64,000 bases of DNA from the NCBI RefSeq assembly GCF_002019765.1, contig NZ_KV917380.1:2263486-2327485 (forward strand), in the 5' to 3' direction. The position numbers were made by a program, and so were the translations under genes. The notes beneath the pieces are model-generated. The model was not told where the DNA came from. It worked only from the letters and a program-made list of their open reading frames with translations, and ran no database searches. The stretch comes from Shouchella oshimensis. Its GTDB lineage: Bacteria > Bacillota > Bacilli > Bacillales > Bacillaceae_D. Positions 1 through 8,043 of the stretch are shown here, in pieces (positions within the stretch are counted from its first letter, which is position 1; the number at the start of each line of letters is the position of its first letter).

Positions 1-540
1 TTCTTTTATCTGATCCCAGCTACTTAATTCTCCATCGCTGTCCTCTACATATGAAGTCGCCTCGTCTTCGGACTGAAAAAAGGCATAATGGTAACTCATT
101 TGTGTTTCTAAATTCTCATCATAAACGACGGTTGATTCGCTTTTTTGAATCCACTCATTTGTTGTAAAATCTTTAACCCATGCTTCTGAAAACGGCTCAG
201 ATGCTTCCGCTTCGGCATTCTCTAGGCAGCCTGAATCGTCAAAGAACAATCGTTCGCCGTCTGCTGTAATAGCTTGTGCGGTAAACAATGCTTTTGGATC
301 ATCTCCGTGTGGAATTCCCATCTCACAATAGATACAAATGTCTTTAGTCGTTGGTTCTGTTGGAACCGCTGCTTCAAGATTGTCCTGCTCTTCCTCATCA
401 TGCTCGTGGTTTTCCGACTGTTGTTCTTCCTCCGGCACTTGATTAGAGGACGTGTCGTTCGGTTCTGATGATTGACAGGCCTGCAAGAGCGAGGCAGAGA
501 TAAATAAAGTCGAATAAAGTGCAACATACGTTTTTTTCAA
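1..540 (-). CDS. NosL-like copper-binding lipoprotein (partial, 3' end outside window)
   Basis: I read this frame directly from the minus strand. A TTG start at 540 follows GGAGGG at good spacing. The first 22 codons give a lipoprotein signal with lipobox LLQAC (Cys22). An acidic linker follows, then the segment CIYCEMGIPHGDDPKA, a Cys-x-x-Cys-x-Met pattern like that of NosL family copper proteins, and later FFDDSGCL. NosL lipoproteins bind Cu(I) outside the membrane and help metallate nitrous oxide reductase; some homologues occur without it. The stop codon lies beyond position 1, so the length is unknown. It is the last visible gene of a run with YtkA-like, YVTN and cytochrome c genes. Family assignment is fairly sure; the client enzyme is unknown. 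Confidence 0.8.
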   Translation of the reverse strand, partial: MKKTYVALYSTLFISASLLQACQSSEPNDTSSNQVPEEEQQSENHEHDEEEQDNLEAAVPTEPTTKDICIYCEMGIPHGDDPKALFTAQAITADGERLFFDDSGCLENAEAEASEPFSEAWVKDFTTNEWIQKSESTVVYDENLETQMSYHYAFFQSEDEATSYVEDSDGELSSWDQIKE

Positions 541-571
541 TTGTTGTCCCTCCATATGTACGTTTCGTTTA

Positions 572-1051
572 TTAGTGATGATGCTGGCTTTCTTCTACAT
601 CATTTGACGATCCATCTGAATCTAAGAACGCTTGAATGTCTTCTTCAGCTACTTCGCCTGAAACAACCATTTTTTTCGGCATCACATGCATATCTCTCGC
701 GCTAACATGAGTTTGGACTAGATAGATTGCGTCCTCCTCAAATGTATAGACGACGTCATAAGCGCCTTCTGCCTCGTGTTCAGCCTCCAGCAGGACACCA
801 TCATTGCGCTCACCGTCTTTCCAAATCTCGAATACGACTTCGAAAGCGTCTTCAACGGTTTCACTTCCTTGCGTTAGTAAAACGCTTAAATCCATTTCTT
901 CGCCAACCTCGACCGTTTCCGGTGCTTGAATGTCTGCTTGTACAATTTCAAGCAAATTGCCAGCGTGTTGCTCCTCGCCTGATTCATCCCCACATCCAAC
1001 TAAAAGAGCTAGAGCACTAAAGGGCACCAGCAGCGGTGCAAATTGTTTCAC
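572..1051 (-). CDS. YtkA-like secreted lipoprotein with His-rich tail
   Basis: A lipoprotein of about 159 residues. GTG at 1051 is chosen because GGAGG lies 8 nt upstream; the TTG at 1057 is only 2 nt from GGAGG. A signal peptide ends in the lipobox LLVGC. The rest is an immunoglobulin-like beta domain of the YtkA/FixH type (PAPETVEVGEEMDL-like first strand, then FEIWKDGERNDG). The C-terminus ends in three histidines (ESQHHH), a plausible metal site. It sits 31 bp before the NosL-like gene and 28 bp after the YVTN gene, so they are probably co-transcribed. YtkA-like domains often accompany copper trafficking and respiratory genes. Its exact role is unknown. Confidence 0.75.
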   Translation of the reverse strand: MKQFAPLLVPFSALALLVGCGDESGEEQHAGNLLEIVQADIQAPETVEVGEEMDLSVLLTQGSETVEDAFEVVFEIWKDGERNDGVLLEAEHEAEGAYDVVYTFEEDAIYLVQTHVSARDMHVMPKKMVVSGEVAEEDIQAFLDSDGSSNDVEESQHHH

Positions 1052-1079
1052 TATCAATACCTCCTATTTTTACGTTTAT

Positions 1080-2057
1080 TTAAAGTTGAGACAGAATGGC
1101 ATATGGTCCTTTGGACACTTCGATCTCTTTTTCTACCTTCATAGTAGAAGCATCCACAACCGAAACAGAATCACTGTCGAGGTTCGTAATAAAAAGTTTG
1201 TCATCCTGCATCATCATATAATTGGGGTTTTGTCCAACTTCGATCGTTGCAATCACTTCTTCGCTCTCAAGACTGTACTTTTTTAGTGTATGGTCTCCAT
1301 GAGAAAGGAAAAAAAGATGTTCGTTTCTTTCATCCGCTTCAATCGCAATTGGCATGAGACCAGCTTTTACTTGCTTGATTTGTTTACCTAATTCAGGATC
1401 ATACACACTAACCTCTCGATTCAATTCACCTACCTTGCCATGACCACCAAGCCATAGATGTTGCCCATCAAATAGTAATCCTGTGGCATTTTCTTCAACA
1501 GGAAAACGGGAAAGGATCGTTAAATTAATCAGGTCAATAATCGCTACTTCATTCGATTGGGTACTAAGTACAAACACTCGTTGCCCTTCTTCATCAATCA
1601 ATAAATCAGAAGGATAGGCACCAATTGCAATAGACTTAGTAATTGTTCCTGTCTTACCATCAACTACTTGAACAGCGTTTTGATGTGTATCGGATACAAA
1701 CACGCGCTTTTGTTGCTCACTCACAACGATTTTTGTCAAGCCTTGACCAATTTCAGAAAACGGTCGAATTGTGTGCGCCTCTAAATCAAATAGATACAAC
1801 TCTTCTTCTAGCTGGTTCGTACCAAGAATAGTGCTCTCGTCAAGCTTGGCCATATACGTAAACGACTGATTCAATTTTTCGCTACCAATGACTTCATAGG
1901 TTTCTAAATCAATAAAAGAGAGGACAGGTTCTTTCGCGTGACTAACGACAGCAAAGGGATCTTCTGTCGTCGGTACCGACACCGTTGCATACCCACAACC
2001 TGAAAGGACACCCAAAGCAATAAAAATGACTAGGAGAGCTTTTTTTGATTTAGCCAT
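1080..2057 (-). CDS. YVTN/YncE-like beta-propeller lipoprotein
   Basis: A 325-residue protein with an N-terminal signal and lipobox LSGCG, so it is probably anchored to the outer face of the membrane. The body repeats a pattern such as VFVSDTHQNAVQVVDGKTG, VFVLSTQSNEVAIIDL and LFITNLDSDSVSVVDAST, typical of YVTN-type seven-bladed propellers. No catalytic residues are recognisable; these proteins usually act as binding scaffolds. The start lies 4 bp after the stop of the cytochrome c gene, which implies translational coupling and a shared job in the redox/copper block. A role as partner or sensor for the cytochrome or the NosL/YtkA proteins is inference. Confidence 0.8.
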   Translation of the reverse strand: MAKSKKALLVIFIALGVLSGCGYATVSVPTTEDPFAVVSHAKEPVLSFIDLETYEVIGSEKLNQSFTYMAKLDESTILGTNQLEEELYLFDLEAHTIRPFSEIGQGLTKIVVSEQQKRVFVSDTHQNAVQVVDGKTGTITKSIAIGAYPSDLLIDEEGQRVFVLSTQSNEVAIIDLINLTILSRFPVEENATGLLFDGQHLWLGGHGKVGELNREVSVYDPELGKQIKQVKAGLMPIAIEADERNEHLFFLSHGDHTLKKYSLESEEVIATIEVGQNPNYMMMQDDKLFITNLDSDSVSVVDASTMKVEKEIEVSKGPYAILSQL

Positions 2058-2061
2058 CTTG

Positions 2062-2400
2062 TTATTGGTCAGCTAACCAGTTTGATAGATTATCCATTTC
2101 ATCTTCAGACAAAGCTGTTTGCGCCGGCATTGTTCCCCGACCATTTTCTAAAATATCTTTTATTGATTCAGGAGACAAACCATTGTCAACTAGAGCTGGA
2201 CCACTAAGACCTTGAAGTTGATCACCGTGACAGTGGATACAGCTTTGCTGATACGACTCCTCCGCTGCAACTGAATTATAATCATTAATTACTATGTTCT
2301 CATTTTCCGTTTCGCGAGTCTCCTGCTCTTCTGCTTGATCTCCATTAGAGCAAGCGCTTACGAGCAAAAGAAGTGAACTTATTAAAAGAAATCGCTTCAT
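2062..2400 (-). CDS. Membrane-anchored c-type cytochrome lipoprotein
   Basis: A 112-residue protein with lipobox VSAC, an acidic spacer and one mono-haem c domain. The haem site CIHCH is at residues 54-58; the likely axial methionine is in GTMPAQ (Met91). Size and layout resemble the small lipoprotein cytochromes c551/c550 of Bacillus (CccB type) and the NosC cytochrome of Gram-positive nitrous-oxide-reductase clusters. The start has AAAGGAG 6 nt upstream. It is the first gene after a 359-bp gap, so it probably heads its own transcript with the YVTN, YtkA-like and NosL-like genes. It likely carries electrons to a terminal enzyme outside the membrane. Confidence 0.88.
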   Translation of the reverse strand: MKRFLLISSLLLLVSACSNGDQAEEQETRETENENIVINDYNSVAAEESYQQSCIHCHGDQLQGLSGPALVDNGLSPESIKDILENGRGTMPAQTALSEDEMDNLSNWLADQ

Positions 2401-2759
2401 TTTTTTCTCCTTTCTTCAAGCTATATAATGAGATTGTACGCGTTAAATGTTAAATGCTGATGAACTTTTCCATTATTTCTTACAGCATGGTAGATTTTTT
2501 TATTTTGCAAGTGAAACCATCATCTAATTCTTTATACATCGCTTGTTCTTGTTCCGACTTTTCTTAAGTACCACTCGATTCGATGCGCATGCTCCCACTT
2601 CTATAAGCAATCATCCAACATATGTTGTTCGCTGGCTTGCAAACTTTCTTCTCTTCATGCATTTCGACAAATCATTGCCGTGGGGATAGCCCAAAACTGC
2701 TTTCACCTTTCTAAATCAATTTGAACATTCAATCGGCATCCTCCTATGGTTGTATCATT
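2401..2759. other. Intergenic region without a gene
   Basis: This 359-bp stretch separates sco from the cytochrome c operon. I see no ORF with a credible start and ribosome site on either strand. Near 2425-2455 the minus strand has AT-rich TACAAT and TATATAG boxes about 40-50 nt before the cytochrome start, a plausible promoter region, but the -35 element is not clear. Confidence 0.5.
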
Positions 2760-3359
2760 TTACGGAAGAATCGTTTTAAGATCCTCTTTAATCGATGATT
2801 GGTCTAAAGCAAGTCCATTGTACATGCGCACCACATCTCCAGCAGGATCAACTAAAAAAAAGCGTGTACTATGCACAATGTCAAGTCCATCTTGAGACTC
2901 TTCCACCGGTGATAAAAATGCTTCTTCCGAGAGAGTAGCGATCTCTCCCTGAGAATAGCCTGTTAAAAAGCGCCAGTTTTCATTATCAGCAGCAACGTTT
3001 TCACTGTAAGAAAGCAACCTTGCTTCATCATCATTCTCTGGATCAACCGTAAATGAAACGAATGACAGAGCTAAATTCTCTTCGAATGCAAAGTCTTGTA
3101 AATTACGCATGTTTGGTGTCATGATGGGACAGACAGATGGGCAATTTGTAAAAATCATATCTGCGAGCCAGTAAGTCCCTTGCAACTCTTCCGTACCAAA
3201 CGCTTGGCCAAACTGATCCGTATAGGAAAAAGACGGAACGGTTGAATTCCCTTCGCTCACGCCCTCTGGTAATGAACCTGGTGACAATTCGTAAATCCAG
3301 CTACAGCCTGATAAACAAAGAGCACCGAACGCGATTGCTGTACCTATTCTTTTCTTCAT
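2760..3359 (-). CDS. Sco/SenC family copper chaperone (thioredoxin-fold lipoprotein)
   Basis: A 199-residue Sco protein. A lipobox (LSGC, Cys19) precedes a thioredoxin-like fold. The copper/redox motif CPSVCP places Cys73 and Cys77 with the usual three-residue gap, and the third ligand is His163 in DIVHSTRFF. Sco proteins pass copper to CuA sites of cytochrome oxidase or nitrous oxide reductase, or reduce their cysteines. AAAGGAGG lies just upstream of ATG. It lies downstream of copA and the CopD-like gene on the same strand, consistent with copper delivery. Family membership is clear; the client is not. Confidence 0.92.
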   Translation of the reverse strand: MKKRIGTAIAFGALCLSGCSWIYELSPGSLPEGVSEGNSTVPSFSYTDQFGQAFGTEELQGTYWLADMIFTNCPSVCPIMTPNMRNLQDFAFEENLALSFVSFTVDPENDDEARLLSYSENVAADNENWRFLTGYSQGEIATLSEEAFLSPVEESQDGLDIVHSTRFFLVDPAGDVVRMYNGLALDQSSIKEDLKTILP

Positions 3360-3389
3360 AGCTACCTCCTTTACTATCTAGCTTACTAT

Positions 3390-3650
3390 TCATTTGTCAA
3401 ATCGCTGTGAACTTTTTCTATGTTCAAGAAATAGACACCATTTCCCATCTATGTTCATCTTTTCACAAACCATCCTTGAAAAATGCGTATTGAGCCAGAA
3501 AAACATCATTATTAACCATACAATCGAAACAACTCCGACAAAAAGGATAAATTTAAAAGTGGAAGTTGAATAAATTGAAATGAGCCATATCACTAGGAAG
3601 AATAAACCTTTTCCTAGCATTACTTTTTTCCCAAGCTGCTTTCGTTTCAT
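3390..3650 (-). CDS. Hypothetical two-helix membrane protein
   Basis: An 86-residue protein I do not recognise. AAGGAGGGG precedes the ATG at ideal spacing, which makes the ORF credible. It has a basic N-terminus (MKRKQLGKK), two hydrophobic segments at about residues 14-32 and 34-54, then a polar tail with CEKMNIDGKWC. It ends 30 bp before sco and follows the CopD-like gene after a hairpin, so it probably belongs to the copper block. Confidence 0.7.
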   Translation of the reverse strand: MKRKQLGKKVMLGKGLFFLVIWLISIYSTSTFKFILFVGVVSIVWLIMMFFWLNTHFSRMVCEKMNIDGKWCLFLEHRKSSQRFDK

Positions 3651-3667
3651 CTTTCCCCTCCTTTTTT

Positions 3668-3705
3668 AAAGAAAAGAGGGTAAACTCAACGTTTCCCTCT
3701 TCTTT
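3668..3705 (-). terminator. Hairpin after the CopD-like gene
   Basis: AAAGAAAAGAGGG pairs with CCCTCTTCTTT around a loop of about 14 nt, directly after the stop of the CopD-like gene. On the minus strand it is followed by a short pyrimidine run. It may be an attenuator between copA-copD and the downstream genes. Confidence 0.45.
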
Positions 3706-3710
3706 AACCG

Positions 3711-5321
3711 TTAATGATGAAATCCTCCTGTCATTGACTGGTACTGATAATCAGCTAATCGTTCATTCTGATCATTTAACAAATACATAAAATGACGTTC
3801 TGGCCAATTGGCATTGGTTGTTTCAATATGGAAAAAGACATTGTTTTCATTCACATTCGTTGTTACGTACTTTTCATCGTAATGAATTTGAACTGCGTCA
3901 ACATCTGCTGTTCGTTCAACAAAACCAAATGAAACATAGGCAAAATCATCGTTCTCACTTAACCAAATTCCACTGTCCATCTTTCGTGTTTCCATCGCTT
4001 GTTCTTGTTGCCCCTTTAAGGCGTTATCAATGACGACACCACTGAGCGGTACACGTTTATAGCCATCCGTAACGATGTCTAGTTTCTCAATTCCGAGATC
4101 CCTCTCGTCAATTCCATAAACTAAATAGACTGCATTGTCTTCTTCTTGTTCAAGCAGAAGCATAATAGAAGAACCCTCTTCGTAACTGGCTTGCACCGCT
4201 TCTTCCATTGTTGGAAACACCGTATCATCAACAAGAATATCCCCAGCTTCAACTGACAAGAGTGTTCCGCTGTAGAGCGTCAAAGCAACAAGCATCGATA
4301 ACGATACTGTAAACAGTGCCTTTCTTGAAAAAATCGTTACAACAATTGTGGCAAGGAATAAAAGAAGTGCTATATAGATAATCACAAATCGAATAGGCCC
4401 TTCTGTAATACCAATGATTTGATAACTTGCTAAACTTTCGTTCACTGCCCAAGAAGTGATGGGATGTAGTGTTTCTGTTTCAAGCGTTCGCAGGACATCT
4501 TGTGGTGGTAAGTAAACAGCCATTATTGATTGAATCACTAAAATGGCACCACCGACTAAGCCTTGCGCTTTAAAAGAAGAGAACGTCCAGCCTTGATGCG
4601 TCTTCCCTCGTATCCAATCAATCACATGTTTTAACATGAGAAACATAAGCGGTAGATAAAGCAAGTTTGTCAGAAAAAGAAAATGACCATAATACGTCAT
4701 AATGCTCGCTAGATAGTCTGAAGCGAACAAAAGGATTAGTCCACCCTCTGACAATATAGTGATAAGAAGAAGTACAACCGTACTCCCTACAAACCACTTT
4801 TGTTTCGATTGACTTTCAGAAGCTAAGTCATCTCTTTGCTTAAACCCTATATGCAAAAACAGTCCTGTTAGAAGAGATAAACTGATCGCTCTTACGACAT
4901 AAAGGGTGTACCCTAACCAACTGCCATATTCTAAACCAGGTTGAAGCAGTTGAATCATAAAAATCAGCAATAGACCAGCATAGAAAAAAAGAATGGCATC
5001 TCGCTTCTCAGACCCATCTGTCCTAATTAAAAGAAGAACAAACAAGCCTGATAAAAGCAGCAGTAGCATAAACACTCGACCCTCTGCTTGTGTAAATAAA
5101 ATAGCCATGATGGAATTAACTACCCCTTGATTATATGTTTGATAAAACGTCACGATTCCTTGGATAAGCGGCAACATCGCCAAAACGGGTAGGCTGACGA
5201 CAGCCCATTTGTGATAAGGCGAGCGCTTAACGTTTGACACGCCTAGAAAGCTTGCTGCTGAACCACCAATGAACCAGATACTAATGATGGTCAAGCAAAC
5301 GACCGTTAATTGCGTCATCAT
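3711..5321 (-). CDS. CopD-like polytopic membrane protein with extracytoplasmic C-terminal domain
   Basis: A 536-residue protein. The first 360 residues contain about nine to ten membrane helices in a CopD/YcnJ-like layout; the last 180 residues form a polar, probably external, beta-rich domain ending GGFHH. I see no Cys-rich motif; the His pair at the end could bind metal. The start overlaps the copA stop by 4 nt (ATGA), so both are translated from one mRNA. The context suggests copper import, export or sensing. CopD assignment rests on topology and neighbours and is moderate. The C-terminal domain could be DOMON-like, but I cannot confirm this. Confidence 0.65.
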   Translation of the reverse strand: MMTQLTVVCLTIISIWFIGGSAASFLGVSNVKRSPYHKWAVVSLPVLAMLPLIQGIVTFYQTYNQGVVNSIMAILFTQAEGRVFMLLLLLSGLFVLLLIRTDGSEKRDAILFFYAGLLLIFMIQLLQPGLEYGSWLGYTLYVVRAISLSLLTGLFLHIGFKQRDDLASESQSKQKWFVGSTVVLLLITILSEGGLILLFASDYLASIMTYYGHFLFLTNLLYLPLMFLMLKHVIDWIRGKTHQGWTFSSFKAQGLVGGAILVIQSIMAVYLPPQDVLRTLETETLHPITSWAVNESLASYQIIGITEGPIRFVIIYIALLLFLATIVVTIFSRKALFTVSLSMLVALTLYSGTLLSVEAGDILVDDTVFPTMEEAVQASYEEGSSIMLLLEQEEDNAVYLVYGIDERDLGIEKLDIVTDGYKRVPLSGVVIDNALKGQQEQAMETRKMDSGIWLSENDDFAYVSFGFVERTADVDAVQIHYDEKYVTTNVNENNVFFHIETTNANWPERHFMYLLNDQNERLADYQYQSMTGGFHH

Positions 5322-7903
5322 TGGTGTACACCTTCTTTCTTAACAACGACCTTCTTTTGCAGCCGTAATGCGTTAAGGACAACCGATACGGAGCTAAAAG
5401 CCATCGCTGTACCTGCAAGCCATGGAGCTAACAATCCTGCTGCAGCAATGGGTATGCCGATTGAATTGTAGACAAGCGCCCAGAACAAATTTTGTTTAAT
5501 ATTATTCATTGTCAAATGACTGATGTGTAATGCACCAGCTACTTTTGTTAAACTTCCACCTAACAGGGCAATATCGGCTGATTCAACCGCAACATCAGCA
5601 CCTTGCCCCATGGCAATCCCTACATCAGCAGCGACAAGCGCCGGTGCATCGTTAATGCCATCTCCAACCATTGCAACAACAGCACCTTTACCTTGTAAAG
5701 CTCTTACATATGCTTGTTTTTCCGCTGGCAGTATACCCGCAATGAACGTCGTAATCCCAACTTGAGCTGCAATTGAACGGGCAGTTTCTTGATTATCTCC
5801 CGTTAGCATAATGATGTCTAAACCTTGGTTTTGTAATTGTTTAATGCCAGCTTTTGAATCTCTTTTGAGCTTGTCCGCTAATGTAATAACCCCCGTAATG
5901 ATAGATTCAACTGCAACGAAAAGCACCGTTTCTCCCAACGATTCACGTTGTTTCACTTGTTTTTCAATTGAAGCAAGCGAGACACCGTGCTTTTCAAGAA
6001 GGGAACGGTTCCCAACCAGAATTTCCTTATGGTTCATAACGCCTTTCATTCCCCGACCTGGGAGTTCTTCAACCATATCCAGTACGTATGATTCGTCCGG
6101 TTTCTGAAGTCCGTCCACAACCGCTTGAGCTAGCGGGTGATTGGATTTCTTTTCAAGCTCATAAACATATGTTAACCAACGCTCATCTGGAGTAACAGAA
6201 ATCACTTCTTGAATCTTTGGCTTTCCTTCTGTAATCGTTCCTGTTTTATCAAACACTACAGTCGTCACCTTGTTGGCAAGTTCCAGATGTTCTCCGCCTT
6301 TGAATAGAATTCCTGTTTCGGCAGCACGACCAGAACCAGCCATGATTGATGTTGGAGTGGCAAGTCCAAGAGCACATGGACAGGAAATAACAAGTACAGC
6401 AATAGCTGCCTCAAATGCCGAGGCCGTTAAACCCGGTTGAATAAAAAAGTACCAAACAATGAATGTAAGAATTGAAAAAGCAACGACAATCGGCACAAAA
6501 ATACCTGATATCTTGTCTGCAAATCGTTGAATCGGTGCTTTTGATTGCTGTGCCTCTTTCACGATGCGCACGATGTCATCTAACACCGTCTGGTTGCCTG
6601 CTGTTGTCGCTTCAACTAAGATGAAACCCATTTGATTGAGCGTTGAGCCGTAAACCTTTGAGCCAACAGCTTTATCTGCCGGTAAGCTTTCTCCCGTAAT
6701 AAAAGATTCATCAATTGATGTGCTACCATTAACAACAACGCCATCAACCGGAACTTTTTCTCCTGCTTTTACAATTAATAAGTCGCCTTGTTTAATTTGC
6801 TCAACGGCTATTTCTTCTTCAGTTGTCCCGTTCTGCCTTCTGGCTATTTTTGCCTGACCTTGAATAAGAGATGTAATCGCTTTTGTCGACCGATTTTTTG
6901 CTTTATCCTCTAACAGTTTGCCGACTAAAATTAACGTAATGAGCACAGCGCTTGTTTCAAAATAAAGATCAGGCATAATACCCTCATGGACGTTTAGCCG
7001 TTGCGTGGCAAAATAATATCCACTTGCGTATAGCATGAGTATAGGAACTAATATGAGTAAATCAACTTTTAATTGCTTTTTTGGTAGCGTGCTATAAACA
7101 GCAAAGAATCCTACCATTATTAACATCGCAAGAATAATTTCGATATCAATTAAACGAACATGGCCGTCATAGGTCGACAAAGACTGAAACGTTAAATAAA
7201 CACTATAAAAATAAGCGGCCGATGTTCCAAGAGCGACGAGAACATCCATATTCATACTTTGATTTTTTAAGGCTAAATACCCACTCTTATAAAAACGCGC
7301 ACCAATGACAAACTGTACCGGTGTAGCCAGCAACATTTGGAACCAAGGATTCATAAACAATTCAGGAACCCAAATGAATGATGTAAAGGAGAAATGGTCA
7401 GCCATTGCCCAAAATAAAGGAAATGAAAGCAATACACCTAGCCATACGTTACGTTTAAGCGAACGATGTTCTTCACCTTTTTCCTCTAAGCTCTCCGTTA
7501 GCTCAAAGCCAATTCGTTTCACTTTTTCTTTTAAATCGTCTGAAGAAAGAATCGTATCGTTGTACGTAATGCTTGCTTGCTCCGTTGCTAGGTTAACAGA
7601 TACCTGTTTTACCGCTGCTTGCTTCCCAAGTACTCTTTCAATCCGACTAGAACAGGCACTGCATGTCATCCCAGATACATTAAAGGTGGCTGTCGTATAC
7701 GCAACACCGAAACCAATTGATTCAATTTTTGATTCAAGTTGTTGGATCGTCATTAACTCAGGGTCATAAGAAACGGAAGCTGTATTTAAAGCAAGATTAA
7801 CGGAAACGTCTTGCACGCCTTCCGTTTTGCCTAAGACTTTTTCAATTCGCGTACTACAGGCGGAGCACGTCATACCTGTAATATTCATTTGACTTTTTTT
7901 CAT
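5318..7903 (-). CDS. copA: CopA, Cu(I)-translocating P1B-type ATPase
   Basis: An 861-residue ATPase starting at ATG 7903 (AGGGGAG upstream; the longer frame to 7927 lacks a ribosome site). Two N-terminal HMA domains each carry GMTCSAC (Cys13/16 and Cys81/84). TGES lies at about 403-406, the membrane CPC motif at 508-510, the phosphorylated Asp552 in DKTGT, the HP locus in SNHPLAQA and GDGINDAPAL near the end. These define a Cu(I) exporter. Unusually, between the ALGTSAAYFYS helix and the LYFETSAVLITL helix (about residues 248-310) there is an extra hydrophobic stretch that looks like two more membrane helices, and the protein is longer than typical Bacillus CopA (about 800). It heads the copper block. 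Confidence 0.95.
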   Translation of the reverse strand: MKKSQMNITGMTCSACSTRIEKVLGKTEGVQDVSVNLALNTASVSYDPELMTIQQLESKIESIGFGVAYTTATFNVSGMTCSACSSRIERVLGKQAAVKQVSVNLATEQASITYNDTILSSDDLKEKVKRIGFELTESLEEKGEEHRSLKRNVWLGVLLSFPLFWAMADHFSFTSFIWVPELFMNPWFQMLLATPVQFVIGARFYKSGYLALKNQSMNMDVLVALGTSAAYFYSVYLTFQSLSTYDGHVRLIDIEIILAMLIMVGFFAVYSTLPKKQLKVDLLILVPILMLYASGYYFATQRLNVHEGIMPDLYFETSAVLITLILVGKLLEDKAKNRSTKAITSLIQGQAKIARRQNGTTEEEIAVEQIKQGDLLIVKAGEKVPVDGVVVNGSTSIDESFITGESLPADKAVGSKVYGSTLNQMGFILVEATTAGNQTVLDDIVRIVKEAQQSKAPIQRFADKISGIFVPIVVAFSILTFIVWYFFIQPGLTASAFEAAIAVLVISCPCALGLATPTSIMAGSGRAAETGILFKGGEHLELANKVTTVVFDKTGTITEGKPKIQEVISVTPDERWLTYVYELEKKSNHPLAQAVVDGLQKPDESYVLDMVEELPGRGMKGVMNHKEILVGNRSLLEKHGVSLASIEKQVKQRESLGETVLFVAVESIITGVITLADKLKRDSKAGIKQLQNQGLDIIMLTGDNQETARSIAAQVGITTFIAGILPAEKQAYVRALQGKGAVVAMVGDGINDAPALVAADVGIAMGQGADVAVESADIALLGGSLTKVAGALHISHLTMNNIKQNLFWALVYNSIGIPIAAAGLLAPWLAGTAMAFSSVSVVLNALRLQKKVVVKKEGVHQ

Positions 7904-8002
7904 ACTGACTCCCCTGACTGTATACATATCTATCTAATTTAAACAATAGTATGAAATTGTGAAGTTTAGATGAAGTCTTTGATCTGTTCGAGAATTAGAC
8001 AG

Positions 8003-8040
8003 ATTTAATCCCCCTGAATCTGGATTCAGGGGGATTAAAT
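8003..8040 (-). terminator. Perfect 18-bp inverted repeat after the PepSY gene
   Basis: Positions 8003-8020 and 8023-8040 are perfect reverse complements with a 2-nt centre, starting 4 bp past the stop of the PepSY gene. On the minus strand a T-containing but not pure T tail follows. It is most likely the terminator that separates this gene from copA. The core CCCCCTGAATC makes it very stable. Confidence 0.65.
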
Positions 8041-8043
8041 CAG

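Noticed and set aside
222-527. 101-codon minus frame
   Set aside because: Out-of-frame shadow of the NosL-like gene; the TTG-started frame from 540 has a ribosome site, a lipobox and a family motif.
7305-7769. 154-codon plus frame over copA
   Set aside because: Shadow of copA, which has full P-type ATPase motifs on the other strand.
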